From contig JBGAKX010000008.1 in the NCBI GenBank assembly GCA_044224215.1, positions 1 to 63,392 of the forward strand: 63,392 nt of DNA, written 5' to 3'. The DNA comes from DAOMFM01 sp035429825 (lineage in GTDB: Bacteria; Acidobacteriota; Blastocatellia; UBA7656; JADIYM01). Of the stretch, positions 19,788 to 29,068 are shown piece by piece (position 1 is the first letter of the stretch; every line of letters begins with the position of its first letter). The position numbers and the translations under genes were made by a program. The notes beneath the pieces were generated by a model. That model ran no database searches. It saw nothing but the letters and a program-made list of their open reading frames with translations, and was not told where the DNA came from.

Positions 19788-20627
19788 ATGAAGTGCCAAC
19801 AATTTGAAGAGTTCATTACGGCGTTTCTCGACGGCGAGCTTTCCGGCTCGACCTTGACCGAGTTTCGCGAGCACCAGATCGGCTGTTCGGATTGCCGGTC
19901 GCTGCTTGCGACGGTCGAGGGCGCGATCTCGGTCTGCACCGAGCTTCCCGAGACCGAGCCGTCGCTCGAGGTCATGTCGCGGGCGATCGTGATTCCGGCG
20001 CTGCATCCGCCGATCGACTGCGAGCGCTTTGCCGCGCTCGTGACGGAGTTTCTCGACGGCTTCCTGGAAGCCAGCGTCTATCACGCGTTCGAGGACCACG
20101 CGAATGCGTGCGCTTCGTGTTCGGATGTCGTTTCGGGTGTTGCACTTGCAGTTACCGCATGCCACAGCGTCCACTTCAGCGAGGAGCTCGAGGTGCCCGA
20201 TGGTCTGATGGCGCGCATTCTGGCCGAAACAACGAGCGCGACGCTTGCCAAGCAGTCGCGCGCAACGCGCATGCTCGGTCGCGTCCGCCGCGTGTTCGCG
20301 CTCTACGCCGGGCCCGTGTGGGCGCCGCGTTTTGCGACGGCCGCGGTGATCGTCACGGCGTTCTCGATGCTCGTGACGAACGGCGGGCTTGCGCCATCGT
20401 CGATCTACGCCAACGCCGCGCGCGTCACGTCGCGCGTGTACAGCCGTTCTGCCGATCTCGCCGCACAGACGGACCAGGTGATTCTCGAGGTTCAGCGCAT
20501 CCGTTCGGACGTCGACGAGATCTTCGAAGAGGACGGTCAGCAGAAGAACGACACCGATCAGCAGGCAGCACCCGCAAGCCCGAATCAGAAGGGATCGGCG
20601 GGAACCGCCCACGCGGGGGCAGCGTAG
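19788..20627 (+). CDS. Anti-sigma factor with two zf-HC2 domains
   Basis: A 279-residue single-pass membrane protein. Two putative zinc fingers occur in tandem with identical spacing: Cys3...His29-x3-Cys33-x2-Cys36, and Cys78...His104-x3-Cys108-x2-Cys111. Both follow the same FLDGEL/FLDGFL context, so the domain was duplicated internally. A transmembrane helix lies at about residues 184-203 (FATAAVIVTAFSMLV) and the periplasmic tail is probably coiled-coil (QTDQVILEVQRIRSDVDEIF). It would hold the upstream sigma factor inactive until signalled. A double finger is uncommon for this family. Confidence 0.9.
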   Translation: MKCQQFEEFITAFLDGELSGSTLTEFREHQIGCSDCRSLLATVEGAISVCTELPETEPSLEVMSRAIVIPALHPPIDCERFAALVTEFLDGFLEASVYHAFEDHANACASCSDVVSGVALAVTACHSVHFSEELEVPDGLMARILAETTSATLAKQSRATRMLGRVRRVFALYAGPVWAPRFATAAVIVTAFSMLVTNGGLAPSSIYANAARVTSRVYSRSADLAAQTDQVILEVQRIRSDVDEIFEEDGQQKNDTDQQAAPASPNQKGSAGTAHAGAA

Positions 20628-20663
20628 AGACTGTTAGAACAGAGCGAAAGGATTGGACCCCTG

Positions 20664-21428
20664 ATGTATTGCGTTTTTCACCCCACCAGTGCCGCGACGG
20701 TCAACTGCTTTGGCTGTAGCCGCTCGCTGTGCGCTGCGTGCGATCACCGCATCAAGGGTCAGCCGTATTGCGAAGACTGCATCGTGCGGGGAGTCGACGC
20801 CCTCAGGCGTCCGCCCATCGCGATGATCGCTGCGCCGCCTGCGTACGGACCGGGCACGGGTCGATCGGCTCCGAGCCCCGTCAAGGCAACGCTGCTCGCA
20901 TTCATACCCGGACTCGGTGCGGTCTACAACCGTCAGAATCTGAAGGCTTTGCTGCATTTCGTCGGAACGGTCGGCCTGTTCCAGGTCGCCGACGCGACGA
21001 ACATCGAGTTCTTCGGTTTCGGCGGCGCGGTGTTCTATCTCTATTCGATCATCGACGCGAACAGGTCGGCTCGGTCAATCGCGGCGGGCGCGGACCCGAC
21101 CGAGGACGAGCGCCGGTTGAAGTGGGCGTTTGCACGCTACAAGCCGTTGTGGGGCGTTGCGCTCCTTGCAGTCGCGTTCATCGCGGTACTCGCCACGCTC
21201 CCTGCGATTCCGTTCGGGCTGTCGACCGGCCGGCTGTGGGCGATCATGCTCTTCTTTGCCGGCGCGTACATGATCTATTCGTATTTCCGGAGTCTCAGGA
21301 CCGAAGAGCCTCGATCGTTCAACACGCCGCCGCGCTCCGTCGTCTCGTCGATGCTGCCAGACGACATGGGCGCCAGCACGGCTGACTACGGCGAATCACG
21401 CTCTACGTCGAATTTGATCGATCGCTAG
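20664..21428 (+). CDS. B-box-type zinc-finger membrane protein
   Basis: A 254-residue protein. The N-terminal 40 residues carry cysteines and histidines at 3, 6, 15, 18, 23, 26, 28, 36 and 39, in the spacing of a bacterial B-box-like zinc finger (YCVFHPTSAA...NCFGCSRSLCAACD). Four hydrophobic segments follow (LLAFIPGLGAVYNRQ, FGGAVFYLYSIIDAN, ALLAVAFIAVLATLPAIPF, AIMLFFAGAYMIYSYF). The segment LLAFIPGLGAVYN resembles TM2-like proteins. It is third in the ECF cassette, 36 bases after the anti-sigma gene. Function unknown, plausibly envelope stress related. Confidence 0.75.
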   Translation: MYCVFHPTSAATVNCFGCSRSLCAACDHRIKGQPYCEDCIVRGVDALRRPPIAMIAAPPAYGPGTGRSAPSPVKATLLAFIPGLGAVYNRQNLKALLHFVGTVGLFQVADATNIEFFGFGGAVFYLYSIIDANRSARSIAAGADPTEDERRLKWAFARYKPLWGVALLAVAFIAVLATLPAIPFGLSTGRLWAIMLFFAGAYMIYSYFRSLRTEEPRSFNTPPRSVVSSMLPDDMGASTADYGESRSTSNLIDR

Positions 21429-21460
21429 AAACGATCGCAGGTAACAAGGAGATCGGCACC

Positions 21461-23176
21461 ATGTGGCGACGCGGATCGCTGGGTATCGGGCTGGCTTTGT
21501 GTCTCTGCGGGGCGGTATTCGCCCTTGCACCGACCACAACCGCCCTGTTTTCTTGGGTTTCCCGGTTCTGGCCGGTCCTTCCGATTCTGATCGGCGCCGG
21601 CAGCCTGGCAGGGTTTGCGCTCAAGCGGCAGCCGCGCAGCCCTTGGGCCGGCGCGCTGCTGTTGATCCTTGGTGGTCTCGCGCTGGCAGCGACGCTCCAG
21701 TCGGCGATGAATCCGCTGGCACTCTACGGGCGGTACTGGCCGATTCTGCTGGGCGTCGTCGGTCTCGTCGAAGTGCTCAGGCACTACACAAAGCGAGCCG
21801 AGCTTGGTGAGCGTCCCGCGCTCCTCAGCTTTGGCAAGGTCGCTCTCGTCGGAATGATCGTCGCGTCCGGATTTGCAGCCAACAGGCTGGCCGAGGCGAA
21901 TCCGAACATCATCGCGAACATCGCGATGCCATCCGGGCTCGGCAAGCTCCGCGACAACCTGTTCGGCAACGAGTTCGTGTTCGACAAGGTCACGCAGCAG
22001 GCGACCCTGCCGGCGTCCGGCACGGTAACCATCGCCAATCGATTTGGCGCGGTGACGGTCGAAGGCGTGGACGGCGACACCGTCACGGTCGAGCTGACGC
22101 CCAAGGTTCGCGCATACGACAAGGCGGCGGCCGACAAGGTCGTCGGATCGCTCCAGATGAGCGTCGCAGCGTCGGCAAGTGGCGTGTCCGTCGGCACGAA
22201 TCGGAACGAGATCGACCATCAGATCGAAACGGACATGCGCATCTCGGTTCCGCGGGGCGCGGCAATCAGCCTGTCCCAGGCGCACGGCAACATCGTCATC
22301 GCTGACGTCGCCTCGACCACGGGCGGAGTCGACATCGAGTCGACGCACTCCGATATCACAATGCACGACGTGAAGTCCGCCGTCACGATCAAGAACGACT
22401 CGGGCAAGGTTGCCGTCACGCGGTCGTCGGGCTCGCTCAGCATCAACGGGCGCAATGACATCGCCGCGTCGATCTACGACGGAGCAATTCGGATCGAAGA
22501 TGCGGACTCGGTCGAGCTCAAGACGATTGTCTCCAGGTCCATCGATCTGGTGAGCGTTGACTCCGCGACGGTCACGATCGATACCGTGGCGCCGCCTGTT
22601 GACGCACAGCTCGCGCGCGTGAGCGTCGCGGGAGAGCGCACCGGAGTGAAGGTCAAGAACATTCGCGGCGACGTGACGATCCATACGTCGCACGATTCGG
22701 TCGAGGCGATCGACGTCACCGGCACGCTCAGCGTTGAGGCATCGCACACGGATGTGAACGCGCTGCGTGTCGGGGCGCTCACCGTCAAGACGGACCACGA
22801 CGACGTGAAGGCGCGCGAGGTCGCCGGCGCGGTGGACATAGAGAACGATCACGGCGAGGTGCTCGTCAACGATTTCAGCGGCGACTGTCGCGTCAAGACG
22901 AGTTTCGATCCGGTCCGGTTGTCAGCGGCGGCCAGGCACGACGGCGACGTCGAAGTTTCGAACGAACACGGCGACATCGACGTACGTCTTCCTGCGGGTC
23001 AGAACTATGACATCAGGCCCGAGGAGGCCGGTCACGGGACGGTGAGAATCGATCCGGCATTTGCACAGGCGGCGAGCGCCGCATCGACACAGCGCCGGGT
23101 TTCGTTGAAGACGTCGTATGCCGATATCACGGTGCGGCCTGGCGCGAGCCGGCCCGACGGTCCTGACCCAGCCTGA
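21461..23176 (+). CDS. LiaF/LiaI-like membrane region fused to DUF4097 beta-repeat domain
   Basis: A 571-residue protein preceded by AAGGAG. The first 150 residues contain four or five hydrophobic helices of the DUF5668/LiaF-LiaI type (GIGLALCLCGAVFAL, VLPILIGAGSLAGF, ALLLILGGLALAATL, YWPILLGVVGLVEVL). From about residue 180 to the end lies a right-handed beta-solenoid-like DUF4097 domain made of about 20-residue units (VEGVDGDTVTVELTP, ISLSQAHGNIVIADV, GGVDIESTHSDITMHDV, and so on). LiaF and DUF4097 proteins are linked to cell-envelope stress sensing in other bacteria. Fourth gene of the ECF cassette. Confidence 0.82.
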   Translation: MWRRGSLGIGLALCLCGAVFALAPTTTALFSWVSRFWPVLPILIGAGSLAGFALKRQPRSPWAGALLLILGGLALAATLQSAMNPLALYGRYWPILLGVVGLVEVLRHYTKRAELGERPALLSFGKVALVGMIVASGFAANRLAEANPNIIANIAMPSGLGKLRDNLFGNEFVFDKVTQQATLPASGTVTIANRFGAVTVEGVDGDTVTVELTPKVRAYDKAAADKVVGSLQMSVAASASGVSVGTNRNEIDHQIETDMRISVPRGAAISLSQAHGNIVIADVASTTGGVDIESTHSDITMHDVKSAVTIKNDSGKVAVTRSSGSLSINGRNDIAASIYDGAIRIEDADSVELKTIVSRSIDLVSVDSATVTIDTVAPPVDAQLARVSVAGERTGVKVKNIRGDVTIHTSHDSVEAIDVTGTLSVEASHTDVNALRVGALTVKTDHDDVKAREVAGAVDIENDHGEVLVNDFSGDCRVKTSFDPVRLSAAARHDGDVEVSNEHGDIDVRLPAGQNYDIRPEEAGHGTVRIDPAFAQAASAASTQRRVSLKTSYADITVRPGASRPDGPDPA

Positions 23177-23205
23177 ACAGCTTGAAGGGGAACGAGGGAA
23201 CAGCC

Positions 23206-23421
23206 ATGAAGATCATCAAGTTTGTTGTCGGAACCATTGTCTCGATCATCGCGTTGGCGATCGCCACAAAGATCGCGGCATTCATACTCGGGCTCGTCGG
23301 CTTGACCATTGCGCTGGTCGTTCTGGTGATCAAGGCGGCGATCATCGTCGGCGTTGTCGTCCTGGTGTTTTGGCTGGTGTCAAAGCTGTTCAGCGACAAG
23401 AGCCAGTCCGAGACGCTCTGA
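23206..23421 (+). CDS. Small hydrophobic membrane protein
   Basis: A 71-residue protein with ATG 23206 preceded by GAGGGA; an in-frame TTG at 23182 is less likely. Almost the whole chain is hydrophobic (IIALAIATKIAAFILGL, LVVLVIKAAIIVGVVVL), forming two transmembrane helices with a short charged tail (FSDKSQSETL). No family recognised. It closes the ECF cassette and is followed by a strong terminator. Confidence 0.7.
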   Translation: MKIIKFVVGTIVSIIALAIATKIAAFILGLVGLTIALVVLVIKAAIIVGVVVLVFWLVSKLFSDKSQSETL

Positions 23422-23754
23422 CACACGCGCTCGCTGACGGGCATTCGAAATCGGGTCGCGAGGGCTCAATGGTCCTCGCGACCCGAGTCGTTTTTGTACA
23501 CACCGCGTACGATTCCCGCTCGCAGAAACCCGCACAATCATGGGTTGCCATGTCCGCGACGCATGTAGTATGGTCGCCGCCTCAATCGTCATAACGAATC
23601 AGGTCGTATCGGTTTTTCGCACGGTACTGGTTTGCTTTTTGGGCTTCGGAAGCCCTCCGGACGGATGTTTGATCGTAGGGGAATTATTGTAGCGAACATT
23701 AGGCAATGGTCGGGTATCCCCATACTCTGGACAAGAGCCAAGGAGAGAGACTAG
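23422..23754. other. Intergenic region with terminator and M23 gene upstream
   Basis: This 333-base region holds the terminator of the ECF cassette (23451-23495). The remaining 260 bases before the peptidase gene are relatively AT-rich. I find no convincing -35/-10 pair, although TTGATC at 23669 and TATTGT at 23685 are candidates. No RNA gene was recognised. Confidence 0.4.
23451..23495 (+). terminator. Intrinsic terminator of the ECF cassette
   Basis: A 13-bp perfect stem (23451-23463 with 23474-23486) with a 10-base loop is followed by GTCGTTTTT. This is the best rho-independent terminator in the window. Confidence 0.85.
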
Positions 23755-24615
23755 ATGGCCCAGGATAGGGAGTTCTACGCATTTATCGTAGCTCCGTCGG
23801 CAAAGTCTAAGCTGCGCAAAGTACGAATCTCGCAGACACTCATACGCACCGCTCTCATCGTCGTCGCAGCAGTCACAGTCACAACGCTTTTCGGGGTCTA
23901 CCGCCTCGCAAAGCACGCCATGCTGGAGTACCAGCTGGCCTCGGTACAATCTGAGAACGAGCGCCTCAGGCGCGAGAATGACGCGGTTCGTGCGAACTAC
24001 GACCGGTTGAACAGCCGGATCACGTTTGCGACGGACATCGCGCAGAGTCTCTCGCGCGAGATCAACCATCAGCCTGTGGTCGAGGCAGGGGATCCGAATG
24101 CGACGGGCGGACCGGACGGAGTCGACAACATCGACATTCCTGATCTCAGCCGGCGTACCGAGGACCTCGAGCGCGAACTGAGGCAGATGGCGGATTCGTA
24201 CCGCGATCAGCAGCTCAAGATCCTGACCGTTCCGACGGGCTGGCCGGTCGTCGGCAACCTGACGGACGGATTCGGCGTTCGGCACAATCCGTTCGGCGGC
24301 GGTGGGTACGAGGGCCACGAAGGCCAGGACATCGCGGCCGCCTGGGGGAGCCCGGTAACCGCGACCGCGGACGGCGTCGTGTTGTACGCGGCGGCCCGCA
24401 GCGGCTACGGCAACATCGTCGTGATCTATCACGGCAACGGGCTCACGACCCGCTACGGCCACCTTTCGCAGATCGACGTCGAGTCGGGTCAGCGGATTCG
24501 CCGTGGCGACGAGATCGGAAAGGTCGGTTCGACAGGCCGGTCGACGGGACCGCACTGTCACTACGAGGTTCGCATCAACAACGAGCCCGTCGATCCTGCC
24601 GAGTACGCAAAGTAG
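23755..24615 (+). CDS. M23-family (LytM) murein endopeptidase, membrane anchored
   Basis: A 286-residue protein with ATG 23755 after AAGGAGAGAG. A transmembrane helix (about residues 37-58, ALIVVAAVTVTTLFGVY) precedes a coiled-coil (SVQSENERLRRENDAVRANY) and a C-terminal LytM zinc peptidase domain. Metal and catalytic residues are intact: His188-x3-Asp192 (GHEGQD) and His267-Cys-His269 (HCHYEV), so it should be an active peptidoglycan DD-endopeptidase rather than an EnvC/NlpD-like activator. Followed by a strong terminator, thus probably a single-gene unit. Confidence 0.92.
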   Translation: MAQDREFYAFIVAPSAKSKLRKVRISQTLIRTALIVVAAVTVTTLFGVYRLAKHAMLEYQLASVQSENERLRRENDAVRANYDRLNSRITFATDIAQSLSREINHQPVVEAGDPNATGGPDGVDNIDIPDLSRRTEDLERELRQMADSYRDQQLKILTVPTGWPVVGNLTDGFGVRHNPFGGGGYEGHEGQDIAAAWGSPVTATADGVVLYAAARSGYGNIVVIYHGNGLTTRYGHLSQIDVESGQRIRRGDEIGKVGSTGRSTGPHCHYEVRINNEPVDPAEYAK

Positions 24616-24637
24616 CCGGCGATTTCGAGTACGTGAT

Positions 24638-24678
24638 GACGACCGCGGATCGACTCTGATCCGCGGTCGTCGTGCTTT
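24638..24678 (+). terminator. Intrinsic terminator after the M23 peptidase gene
   Basis: A 14-bp perfect stem (24638-24651 with 24658-24671) with a 6-base loop, followed by GTGCTTTCT. Confidence 0.75.
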
Positions 24679-24691
24679 CTGTCGCGCTACC

Positions 24692-24721
24692 TTGACCGCT
24701 TTTGACGCGGTTCCGTACAAT
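24692..24721 (+). promoter_or_regulatory. Sigma-70 promoter of secA (TTGACC-N18-TACAAT)
   Basis: TTGACC (24692-24697), 18 bases, TACAAT (24716-24721). Transcription would begin near 24728, about 46 bases ahead of the ATG at 24774. The two hexamers are identical to those of the aldolase promoter at 47263. Confidence 0.6.
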
Positions 24722-24773
24722 CAGTCGGTTCTGCGAGTCGGTCATTTTCGGGGGAGTGTGGTCTGAGGAAAGT

Positions 24774-27659
24774 ATGAACATCAACAAGCTCTTGGCGAAG
24801 GTCTTTGGCAGTTCGAACGAACGCGAGGTAAAGCGCCTTCGACCGCTCGTCGAGCAAGTGAACGCATTCGAACCCGAGGTGAAGAAGCTGTCCGACGGCG
24901 AGCTGCTGCGGACGACTCCCGAGTTTCGCGAGCGGCTGATGCGGATTCTTGGAGAGGACCCCGCGCGCATCACGCGCGAGAAGGCCAAGAAAGGCGGAAT
25001 CCTCGACGAGGCGCTCAACGAGGTGCTCCCCGAGGTGTTCGCCCGCGTCCGCGAGGCGGCGCTCCGAACCGTCGAGATGCGCCACTTTGACGTCCAGCTG
25101 ATTGGCGGCGCCGTGCTGCACTCCGGCAAGATCGCCGAGATGCGCACCGGCGAAGGCAAGACGCTCGTCGCGACGCTCGCCGCCAGCCTGAACGCGATCG
25201 CCGGCCGCGGCGTGCACGTCGTCACAACGAACGACTACCTGGCGCGGCGCGACGCGGAGTGGATGGGCCGGATCTACAAGGCGCTCGGACTGACCGTCGG
25301 CTGCATCCAGCATGACTTCTCGGACGCCGAGCGGCAGCAGGCCTACGGCGCAGACATCACATACGGCACGAACAACGAGTTCGGCTTTGATTACCTGCGC
25401 GACAACATGAAGTTCGACATCGCGTCGCTCGTGCAGCGGTCGCTGCCGATCGCCTGGCGAGAGAACGACGGCGAAGAAGCCGAGCCGAACGTCCTGACGC
25501 TCGCCGAGCTCGGGCTCGCGCATCACTACGCCATCGTCGACGAGGTCGATTCGATCCTGATCGACGAAGCGCGAACGCCGCTCATCATCTCGGGCTCGAG
25601 CGAGGAATCGACGGATCGCTACTACATGGCGAACGACGTCATCCCCAAGCTCAAAGCCGGCGTCGACTTCGAGGTCGACGAGAAGCAGCACACAGCGACG
25701 CTCACCGAGGCCGGCGTAGACCACGCGGAGCGAATCCTAGGCGTCGGCAACCTCTACGACCCCGTGAACATGGAGGTCCTCCACTGCGTCTCGCAGGCGC
25801 TCAAGGCCCACACGCTTTACCGGCGCGACAAGGAGTACGTCGTCAAGGATGGCGAGGTCATCATCGTTGACGAGTTCACGGGACGCCTGATGCAGGGCCG
25901 CCGGTGGTCCGATGGCCTGCACCAGGCCGTCGAGTCCAAAGAGGGTGTGAAGATCGAGGCAGAGAACCAGACGCTCGCCACGATCACGCTCCAGAACTAC
26001 TTCCGCATGTACGCCAAGCTCGGTGGAATGACGGGTACGGCCGAGACCGAGGCAGGCGAATTCCACAAGATCTACGACCTCGACGTCGTCGCTATCCCGA
26101 CCCACCGTCCGATGATCCGCGACGACTCGCCGGACATCATCTACCGGACGATCGGCGAGAAGTGGAAGGCGGTCGCCGACGAGATCGAAGAGGTCCACAA
26201 GAAGGGCCAGCCGATTCTGGTCGGTACGGTGTCGGTCGAGAACTCCGAGGAGATCTCAAAGCACCTGACGCAGCGCAAGATCGCGCACAACGTCCTGAAC
26301 GCCAAGCACCACGAGCGCGAGGCCGAGATCATCGCCCAGGCCGGCCGGCTCGCCGCCGTCACGATCGCCACGAACATGGCGGGCCGCGGAACCGACATCG
26401 TGCTCGGTGGAAACCCCGAGTTCCTTGCCAAGGAGGCACTGCGCAAGCAGGAGATCGATCCGTCGACGATCGAGCCGGACGATCCGCGATGGCTCGACGA
26501 GCTCGCAAAGGCCAAGCGCGTCGTTGCCGACGAGCATGAGGAGGTCGTCAAGCGCGGCGGTCTCTACATTCTGGGCACCGAGCGCCACGAATCGCGGCGC
26601 ATCGACAACCAGCTCCGTGGACGTTCCGGTCGCCAGGGCGATCCGGGTCTATCGCGGTTCTTCCTCTCGCTCGAAGACGATCTGATGCGGATCTTTGCCG
26701 GCGACCGCGTGAAAGAGCTGATGCGCCGGCTGGGGATGACCGACGGCGTGCCGATCGAGTCGAAGATGGTCTCCAAGCGCGTCGAGGGAGCGCAGAAGTC
26801 CGTCGAAGGACACAACTTCGACATCCGCAAGCGCACGGTCGAATACGACGACGTGATGAACAAGCAGCGCGAGACGATCTACACGATGCGTCGACAGCTG
26901 CTGGAAGGCGCCGACCAGCGCGAGCGCGTGCTCGGCATCGCGGGCGATGTCGCCGAGGATCTCGTCGAGCGCTACCTCGGCGGGCCGGATGCGAATCCGG
27001 ACGACTGGGATTGGGCGGGGCTCGAGCGCGAGATGAAGTCGATCTTTGGCGTCGACCTGTCGAACGTTGACGTCGATCGCGCCCGCGCGGGCTACGAAGA
27101 GGTCGTCGAAGCGATGCGCGAGGCGGTCACGCAGCGCTACGGAGGCAAGGAGGTCGAGATCGGCGAGCAGGCGATGCGCTGGCTCGAGCGCAACCTGATG
27201 CTGCAGGTCGTCGATCAGCAGTGGAAGGATCACCTGCTTGCCATCGATCACCTGCGACAGGGAATCGGCCTCTCGGGCTATGCGCAGAAGGATCCGCTCG
27301 TCGAATACAAGCGCGAGAGCTATGACCTTTTCTCGGCGATGCTGGACCGCATCGAGATCGAAACGCTGCGGCTGCTGTTCAACATCCAGGTGCAGCTTCA
27401 GCAGGCAGCAGCGGCCGGCGACGGGCCGTCGGTAAGCGTCGAGGAGGCGCTCGAGCAGCGCCTGATGATGCGTCGCCGTCGGCGCCGGCCGGTCGGCGTG
27501 GCAAGCAAGAGCAGCTTCACGGCGGCGAACGAATCCGCCACGGAAGCGGGCCAGGAGGACGGCGTCAAGACGGTGCGGCGCGAAGGCCCCAAGATCCGCC
27601 GCAACGAAGCCTGTCCCTGCGGATCTGGAAAGAAGTACAAGAAGTGCTGCGGTAGATAG
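24774..27659 (+). CDS. secA: Preprotein translocase ATPase SecA
   Basis: SecA drives protein export through SecYEG. The 961-residue product has the DEAD-motor start (MRTGEGKTLVATLAAS), the DEVD Walker B (IVDEVDSILIDEARTPLIISG), the preprotein cross-linking domain, the second nucleotide-binding lobe (ATNMAGRGTDIVLGGNP; RRIDNQLRGRSGRQGDPG), the helical scaffold/wing domains and a C-terminal SEC-C zinc motif (CPCGSGKKYKKCCGR) for SecB/ribosome contact. ATG 24774 is chosen over the in-frame GTG/TTG codons upstream because it follows GAGGAAAG and begins MNINKLLAKVFG. No SecB or SecYEG gene is nearby. Confidence 0.98.
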   Translation: MNINKLLAKVFGSSNEREVKRLRPLVEQVNAFEPEVKKLSDGELLRTTPEFRERLMRILGEDPARITREKAKKGGILDEALNEVLPEVFARVREAALRTVEMRHFDVQLIGGAVLHSGKIAEMRTGEGKTLVATLAASLNAIAGRGVHVVTTNDYLARRDAEWMGRIYKALGLTVGCIQHDFSDAERQQAYGADITYGTNNEFGFDYLRDNMKFDIASLVQRSLPIAWRENDGEEAEPNVLTLAELGLAHHYAIVDEVDSILIDEARTPLIISGSSEESTDRYYMANDVIPKLKAGVDFEVDEKQHTATLTEAGVDHAERILGVGNLYDPVNMEVLHCVSQALKAHTLYRRDKEYVVKDGEVIIVDEFTGRLMQGRRWSDGLHQAVESKEGVKIEAENQTLATITLQNYFRMYAKLGGMTGTAETEAGEFHKIYDLDVVAIPTHRPMIRDDSPDIIYRTIGEKWKAVADEIEEVHKKGQPILVGTVSVENSEEISKHLTQRKIAHNVLNAKHHEREAEIIAQAGRLAAVTIATNMAGRGTDIVLGGNPEFLAKEALRKQEIDPSTIEPDDPRWLDELAKAKRVVADEHEEVVKRGGLYILGTERHESRRIDNQLRGRSGRQGDPGLSRFFLSLEDDLMRIFAGDRVKELMRRLGMTDGVPIESKMVSKRVEGAQKSVEGHNFDIRKRTVEYDDVMNKQRETIYTMRRQLLEGADQRERVLGIAGDVAEDLVERYLGGPDANPDDWDWAGLEREMKSIFGVDLSNVDVDRARAGYEEVVEAMREAVTQRYGGKEVEIGEQAMRWLERNLMLQVVDQQWKDHLLAIDHLRQGIGLSGYAQKDPLVEYKRESYDLFSAMLDRIEIETLRLLFNIQVQLQQAAAAGDGPSVSVEEALEQRLMMRRRRRRPVGVASKSSFTAANESATEAGQEDGVKTVRREGPKIRRNEACPCGSGKKYKKCCGR

Positions 27660-27661
27660 TC

Positions 27662-27707
27662 ATTCCGGCGGGCGTCGTCGGCCGCTGAGGCGGCGCCCGC
27701 TCGGAAT
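27662..27707 (+). terminator. Possible terminator hairpin after secA
   Basis: Nested inverted repeats: 27662-27673 pairs with 27695-27707 (one bulged base), with an inner 5-bp hairpin 27681-27694. No T-tract follows, so termination is uncertain. Confidence 0.4.
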
Positions 27708-27749
27708 AGTCCCCGGCCCGGCAGAGCTTCGGTTCTCGATGCCGGCGAG

Positions 27750-28976
27750 TTGACAGACCCTCGACAGCCTGGCCGCATATCGGAGGCCCTCATCTCCACG
27801 AATCCAATCCTGTCTGCGCTCGAATCAGGCGACGCTCCGCGGGCTGCAAAGCTCGCGGCGGCTCGAGGGATGCTGCCGCTCGCACCTGAAGAGACGCTCG
27901 AAGCGTTGAGGCTGCTGGCGGCCGATGAGGACGAAGAGATCCGAACTGCGGTCACGTCGTCGGTGCGCGCGTTCGATCTCACCCGGCTCAAGCCGATCGT
28001 CGAGAATCCGGAGACGCCGGGTTCGGTGCTCGGATTCCTTGCGAGCTGGAAATCGCTGCCGCGCGACATCTACCAGCCGCTCGTGTTCCACAGGAACGTG
28101 CCCGACGAGTCGCTCGCGGCGCTCGCCACGAATAGCGACTCATCGGAAGTCATCGAGATCGTCTCGCTCAAGCAGCAGGCGCTGATCCAGCACCCGGCCA
28201 TCATCGATGCCATTCTCAAGAACCCACGGCGAACGCCCGAATCGGAGCGCCGCGCACTCGAAGTGCGCAAGGAGTTCTTCGAGAAGGACTTCGGCGCGCA
28301 GATCATCGAGGGTGAACAGCGGGCGCAGGCTGCGGAAGCCGCAAGCTCGCGGCCCGAGACGGTCACGATGCTGGACGACCTCGCCCAGTTCATCGAGCAG
28401 GACCTGGTCGACACCGGCGAAGCCCTCTACGAACAGTTCATCGAGGAGTACGGGACGATCGCGGACCTCGACGAGCCGATGCATGCGCCAGCGTTCGACA
28501 TCGAAGCGCTGTTCGAGGGTGAAGAGTTTCTCGAGTATCGAGAGGACGAGGAGTTCACCGAGCGCATCTCGGTTCTCGCACGCATTTCAAGCATGAGCGT
28601 CAAGGACCGCATCCGGTTTGCTCTCAAGGGCACGAGGGAAGTCCGGATGATCCTCATTCGCGACCCGAACCGACCCGTCTCGGCTGCCGTCATCGGAAAT
28701 CCGCGCATCACGGACCAGGAGATCGAGACGATCTCGGCGCTCAAGTCGGTGAACGAGGAGGTCCTGCGTCTTATCGGCATGAACCGCAACTGGACGCGCA
28801 GTTACGCGGTCATCCATAACCTCGTGCGAAATCCAAAGACGCCGGTCGCTCTAAGCCTGAACTTCCTGAACAGGATTCAGAGCAAGGACCTGCGCGGACT
28901 GAGCCTCAACAAGAACGTTCCCGAGATCATTCGCTCGATGGCAAATCGAATGCACATGAAGCGCCAGCACGGATAG
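27750..28976 (+). CDS. Helical-repeat protein (LRV/HEAT-like), function unknown
   Basis: A 408-residue soluble protein with a TTG start at 27750; no better start is seen within 120 bases. It is mainly alpha-helical and contains degenerate repeats of about 22-35 residues with an N-P-x-T/I-P or N-x-x-x-P turn (VENPETPGSVLGFLASW, HRNVPDESLAALATN, GNPRITDQEIETISAL, VRNPKTPVALSLNFLN, LNKNVPEIIRSMANR), resembling leucine-rich-variant or HEAT arrays. A glutamate-rich linker separates two repeat blocks (about residues 190-270). No catalytic motif. The family seems typical of deltaproteobacterial and acidobacterial genomes, but I cannot name it. Confidence 0.7.
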   Translation: MTDPRQPGRISEALISTNPILSALESGDAPRAAKLAAARGMLPLAPEETLEALRLLAADEDEEIRTAVTSSVRAFDLTRLKPIVENPETPGSVLGFLASWKSLPRDIYQPLVFHRNVPDESLAALATNSDSSEVIEIVSLKQQALIQHPAIIDAILKNPRRTPESERRALEVRKEFFEKDFGAQIIEGEQRAQAAEAASSRPETVTMLDDLAQFIEQDLVDTGEALYEQFIEEYGTIADLDEPMHAPAFDIEALFEGEEFLEYREDEEFTERISVLARISSMSVKDRIRFALKGTREVRMILIRDPNRPVSAAVIGNPRITDQEIETISALKSVNEEVLRLIGMNRNWTRSYAVIHNLVRNPKTPVALSLNFLNRIQSKDLRGLSLNKNVPEIIRSMANRMHMKRQHG

Positions 28977-29068
28977 AGTGCCCGTCGTGATTGACTATCC
29001 GGCCTGATTGCAATCGCCCCGACCAGTTTCCATTCTCTGAAGCTCACCGATGAATTAGATTTAGTCTC

